Shown piece after piece: positions 61,679-64,000 of a stretch of 64,000 nt of DNA. The notes under the pieces are model-generated. The model did not search any database. It was not told the origin of the DNA and saw only the letters and a list, made by a program, of their open reading frames with translations. This DNA is from Vibrio sp. ED004 (GTDB lineage Bacteria > Pseudomonadota > Gammaproteobacteria > Enterobacterales > Vibrionaceae). Every line of letters begins with the position of its first letter. Positions within the stretch are counted from its first letter, which is position 1. The stretch is taken from the NCBI RefSeq assembly GCF_023206395.1, contig NZ_CP066149.1, positions 1,426,001 to 1,490,000 of the forward strand, in the 5' to 3' direction. The position numbers and the translations under genes were made by a program.

Positions 61679-62071
61679 ATGCAAATGATGATGAAAGAAC
61701 AGCAGGGTCTCTATTCGAGGTTTTACAAAGCACAAGATCGCTTTGCTTCATTAGAGCAAGTACAAGGCCATGAGCCGTTTGTAATTCGAGACTACATCGA
61801 GTGCGCACTAACGCTTTCCGCCTACTATGAAAAGCACGCTGCCCAAGAAAACATCTTGTTGTGCGAGCTGTACCTGCGCCAAGTTTTCTTCCATTTGATT
61901 GAAGCGATTGAGTCTCCAGAGCGCAGTTTCGCCTTTCGACATATCTGCCTAGACTCTATTCACTCACCACTATTTTATTTGAAACGCCACTATTGCCAGC
62001 AGCCTCAAGGCCAAGCGCGTTTTTTGAATCTCAGCCAAACACTACAACAAGTCCAAGCCCCACTTGGCTAA
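61679..62071 (+). CDS. FagA-like Fur-associated protein
   Basis: This 130-residue protein shows no signal peptide or membrane helix. The central part, ECALTLSAYYEKHAAQENIL, and the stretch FRHICLDSIHSPLFYLKRHY resemble FagA of Pseudomonas, a small protein encoded in the fumC operon and repressed by Fur. Here it also sits 12 bases before fumC and behind a Fur box. Its function is unknown. The resemblance is from memory and context; the ATG at 61679 is chosen over codon 3 or 4 without strong evidence. Confidence 0.65.
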   Translation: MQMMMKEQQGLYSRFYKAQDRFASLEQVQGHEPFVIRDYIECALTLSAYYEKHAAQENILLCELYLRQVFFHLIEAIESPERSFAFRHICLDSIHSPLFYLKRHYCQQPQGQARFLNLSQTLQQVQAPLG

Positions 62072-62083
62072 CAAGGATAGAAG

Positions 62084-63469
62084 ATGACCCTACAATATCG
62101 AATTGAGAAAGACAGCATGGGGGAAGTGAAGGTCCCTGCCGATGCGCTATACCAAGCACAAACTCAACGTGCTGCAGATAACTTTGCTTTTAGTTCACAC
62201 AAGATGCCCACCAGTTTCATTCAAGCACTGGCATTCATTAAACAGGCGGCCGCTGACACCAACGCTCAGTTGGGTTTATTGGAAGGTGATATTGCCAACG
62301 CGATCGCCGAAGCGAGCCAAGAGATCATCGATGGTAAATACCTCGAACAATTCCCGATCGATGTTTACCAAACTGGCTCTGGTACTAGCTCCAACATGAA
62401 TGCCAACGAAGTGATTGCAACACTCGCTTCAAGAAGTTTGCAGGGTGACGTGAATCCAAATGATCACGTCAATATGGGCCAAAGCAGCAACGATGTGGTA
62501 CCAACCGCAATTCAAGTCAGTGTCGCTCTTATGGCTGAAAACAAACTGCTACCTGCATTAGCCCACCTTTCTGAAGCACTTACCGTCAAACAGCAAGAGC
62601 TGGCCGAGGTAGTAAAAACAGGCCGTACTCATCTAATGGATGCGATGCCAATTACCTTTGCTCAAGAGCTTGGTGGTTGGAAGTTCCAGATTGAACACGC
62701 TAAGCAAGCGATTGAAAGCACCCTGCCCGCTATCAAGGCGCTAGCTCAAGGTGGAACGGCGGTGGGCACAGGCATCAATGCCGACCCACGCTTTGCCGAT
62801 AAGTTTGCAAGTAACCTATCTCAGTCGACAAAGATCAGCTTTAACTCAAGTGAGAACTTCTTTTTCAACCTCAGCAGCCAAGATGCGATCGTTGCATTCT
62901 CGGGACAGCTCAAAACTGCAGCAGTTGCGATCATGAAGATCTCAAACGATCTTCGCTGGATGAACTCTGGCCCATTAGCAGGCTTAGGTGAAATTGAATT
63001 GCAGGCGCTACAGCCAGGCTCATCGATCATGCCGGGCAAAGTAAACCCTGTGATTCCAGAAGCCGCAGCAATGGCGGCAGCGCAAGTGATTGGTAACGAC
63101 ACCACTATTACTGTCGCAGGCCAATCAGGCAACTTCCAGCTGAATGTGATGCTGCCAGTGATTGCTCATAACGTATTAGAAAGTATTGAGCTTTTAGCTA
63201 ACAGCTCTGTCGCGCTAGCAGATAAAGCGGTTGCGACCTTCACGGTGCGCCAAGACAATCTTGATTTAGCACTTTCGAAGAATCCAATTCTAGTGACGGC
63301 ACTCAACCCTGTAATTGGTTACTTGAAAGCTGCGGATATTGCCAAGAAAGCCTACAAAGAGGGTTTGCCAATCCTTGATGTGGCAGAAAGAGAAACCGAT
63401 CTCAGCCGAGAAGAACTCAGCAAATTGCTTGATCCAACCGCCCTTACTCAAGGTGGTATTGCGGGTTAG
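62084..63469 (+). CDS. fumC: Fumarase C (class II, iron-independent)
   Basis: FumC hydrates fumarate to malate and, lacking an Fe-S cluster, replaces the class I enzymes under iron limitation or oxidative stress. The 461-residue protein has RIEKDSMGEVKVPADALYQ, SGTSSNMNANEVIA, NPNDHVNMGQSSNDVVPTA, and the loop GSSIMPGKVNPVIPEA. It is co-transcribed with the FagA-like gene from a Fur-controlled promoter, as in Pseudomonas, where sodA is also in the operon; here sodA has its own Fur box 21 kb away. Confidence 0.96.
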   Translation: MTLQYRIEKDSMGEVKVPADALYQAQTQRAADNFAFSSHKMPTSFIQALAFIKQAAADTNAQLGLLEGDIANAIAEASQEIIDGKYLEQFPIDVYQTGSGTSSNMNANEVIATLASRSLQGDVNPNDHVNMGQSSNDVVPTAIQVSVALMAENKLLPALAHLSEALTVKQQELAEVVKTGRTHLMDAMPITFAQELGGWKFQIEHAKQAIESTLPAIKALAQGGTAVGTGINADPRFADKFASNLSQSTKISFNSSENFFFNLSSQDAIVAFSGQLKTAAVAIMKISNDLRWMNSGPLAGLGEIELQALQPGSSIMPGKVNPVIPEAAAMAAAQVIGNDTTITVAGQSGNFQLNVMLPVIAHNVLESIELLANSSVALADKAVATFTVRQDNLDLALSKNPILVTALNPVIGYLKAADIAKKAYKEGLPILDVAERETDLSREELSKLLDPTALTQGGIAG

Positions 63470-63518
63470 TTAGCAAGCTGACAAGCATTTGCTAAGACTC
63501 GCTGAAATAGCAGAGACA

Positions 63519-63544
63519 AAAAAGGCCTCATACGAGGCCTTTTT
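63519..63544. terminator. Bidirectional terminator between fumC and the kinase gene
   Basis: AAAAAGGCCTC pairs perfectly with GAGGCCTTTTT around ATAC. The two genes converge on it. Confidence 0.9.
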
Positions 63545-63565
63545 AAGATCTAATGGTGAATTGAA

Positions 63566-64000
63566 TTAACTCACGCGATTCAATACTGCCCTAAGTTTTA
63601 GCGGCTTCACAGGCTTGGCGATAAAGCTAAAGCTGTTGGCCTTTATCGCTGCCAACATGTCATCGGTTCTATCGGCACTGATGATAACCCCCTCAAAGGA
63701 ATCCCCAAGGCGCAAGCGACACTGCTGCAACACCTCAAGCCCTGTTCGACCATTATCGAGACGATAATCAGAGAAGATCACATCCGGCTGCCAGTCGTCA
63801 TCGAGACACTTCAAGCTTTCGACTAAGTCGACGGCGGTCTTAACCTCACACCCCCAACGTCCAATCAGGTTCTCCATTCCGACCAAAATCTCGCGCTCAT
63901 TATCGACACACAGTATCTTCAGGTGTTCGATGTCGCTAGTCGCCATTGGCGCTGAAGCTTGCACAACCGGAGCGACCTGCTCCGCTCTCGCTAAGGTGAT
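63566..64000 (-). CDS. C-terminal receiver domain of a hybrid histidine kinase, probable CrbS (partial)
   Basis: The frame is open to the window edge, so this is the 3' end of a longer gene. The visible 144 residues are a receiver domain: LKILCVDNEREILVGMENL with the acidic pocket, phospho-Asp in VIFSDYRLDNG, and KPVKPLKLRAVLNRV at the end with the conserved Lys. A linker (QASAPMATSD) precedes it. In Vibrio the acetate-switch kinase CrbS lies beside fumC and ends in such a domain. The SLC5 and kinase parts are not in the window, so the name is inferred. Confidence 0.7.
   Translation of the reverse strand: MTLARAEQVAPVVQASAPMATSDIEHLKILCVDNEREILVGMENLIGRWGCEVKTAVDLVESLKCLDDDWQPDVIFSDYRLDNGRTGLEVLQQCRLRLGDSFEGVIISADRTDDMLAAIKANSFSFIAKPVKPLKLRAVLNRVS

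Overview
The window is a core-chromosome segment of a marine Vibrio, most likely of the Splendidus clade. The evidence is gene content: the quorum-sensing regulator AphA, a fused ArgH-ArgA protein, a peroxiredoxin-glutaredoxin hybrid and a Vibrio-type acetate/solute symporter pair. The gene order priA-cytR-ftsN-hslVU-menA-rraA-zapB and metJ/metBLF is the one long known from enteric gammaproteobacteria. The species-level assignment is inference. I see no tRNA, rRNA, prophage, insertion sequence or CRISPR array.

Layout. 1-2.8 kb: the 5' end of oxyR, divergent from a hybrid peroxiredoxin/glutaredoxin gene with a good OxyR site between them, then a dihydrolipoamide-dehydrogenase-like flavoprotein. 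2.9-3.8 kb: a REP-like inverted pair, a RidA-family gene and a small membrane protein. 3.9-10.6 kb: arginine biosynthesis, argC-argB-argG-argHA on the minus strand and argE divergent. 10.8-14.5 kb: ppc and aphA, the latter followed by a heptanucleotide tandem repeat. 14.5-19.9 kb: methionine regulon (metF, metL, metB, metJ) with clear MetJ boxes. 20-30.5 kb: malic enzyme, rpmE, priA, cytR, ftsN, hslVU (with a sigma-32-type promoter), menA, rraA, zapB. 30.8-37.5 kb: glpX, a SufR-like regulator, DUF3135, DUF805 and CHMI-like genes, tpiA, pfkA, fieF. 37.6-42.4 kb: the cpxP / cpxRA envelope-stress locus, sodA with a Fur box, trmL, fxsA. 42.6-54.5 kb: aspA-dcuA, then an arginine deiminase cluster (YfcC-type transporter, arcA, arcC, ornithine carbamoyltransferase), pyrBI with an enteric-style promoter and attenuator, and a second ArgR-type regulator. 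54.6-64 kb: dsbD, a LuxR-type response regulator (probable CrbR), nhaP2, a DUF4212 + large-subunit symporter pair, a Fur-controlled fagA-like-fumC operon, and the C-terminal receiver domain of a hybrid histidine kinase (probable CrbS) cut by the window end.

How it fits together. Arginine is made by the argECBGHA block and degraded by the arc cluster; carbamoyl phosphate connects arcC, ornithine carbamoyltransferase and pyrBI. Aspartate/fumarate metabolism (aspA, dcuA, fumC, malic enzyme, ppc) and acetate uptake and sensing (symporter pair, CrbR/CrbS) supply the central carbon side. OxyR, Fur and Cpx sites mark oxidative, iron and envelope stress control.

No clearly new defence or mobile system is present. 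The most interesting observation is the ArgR paralogue beside the arginine deiminase and pyrBI genes: it carries Asn at the position of E. coli ArgR Asp128, a ligand-contacting residue. That raises the possibility that it senses something other than arginine, for example citrulline, the product of the neighbouring ArcA.
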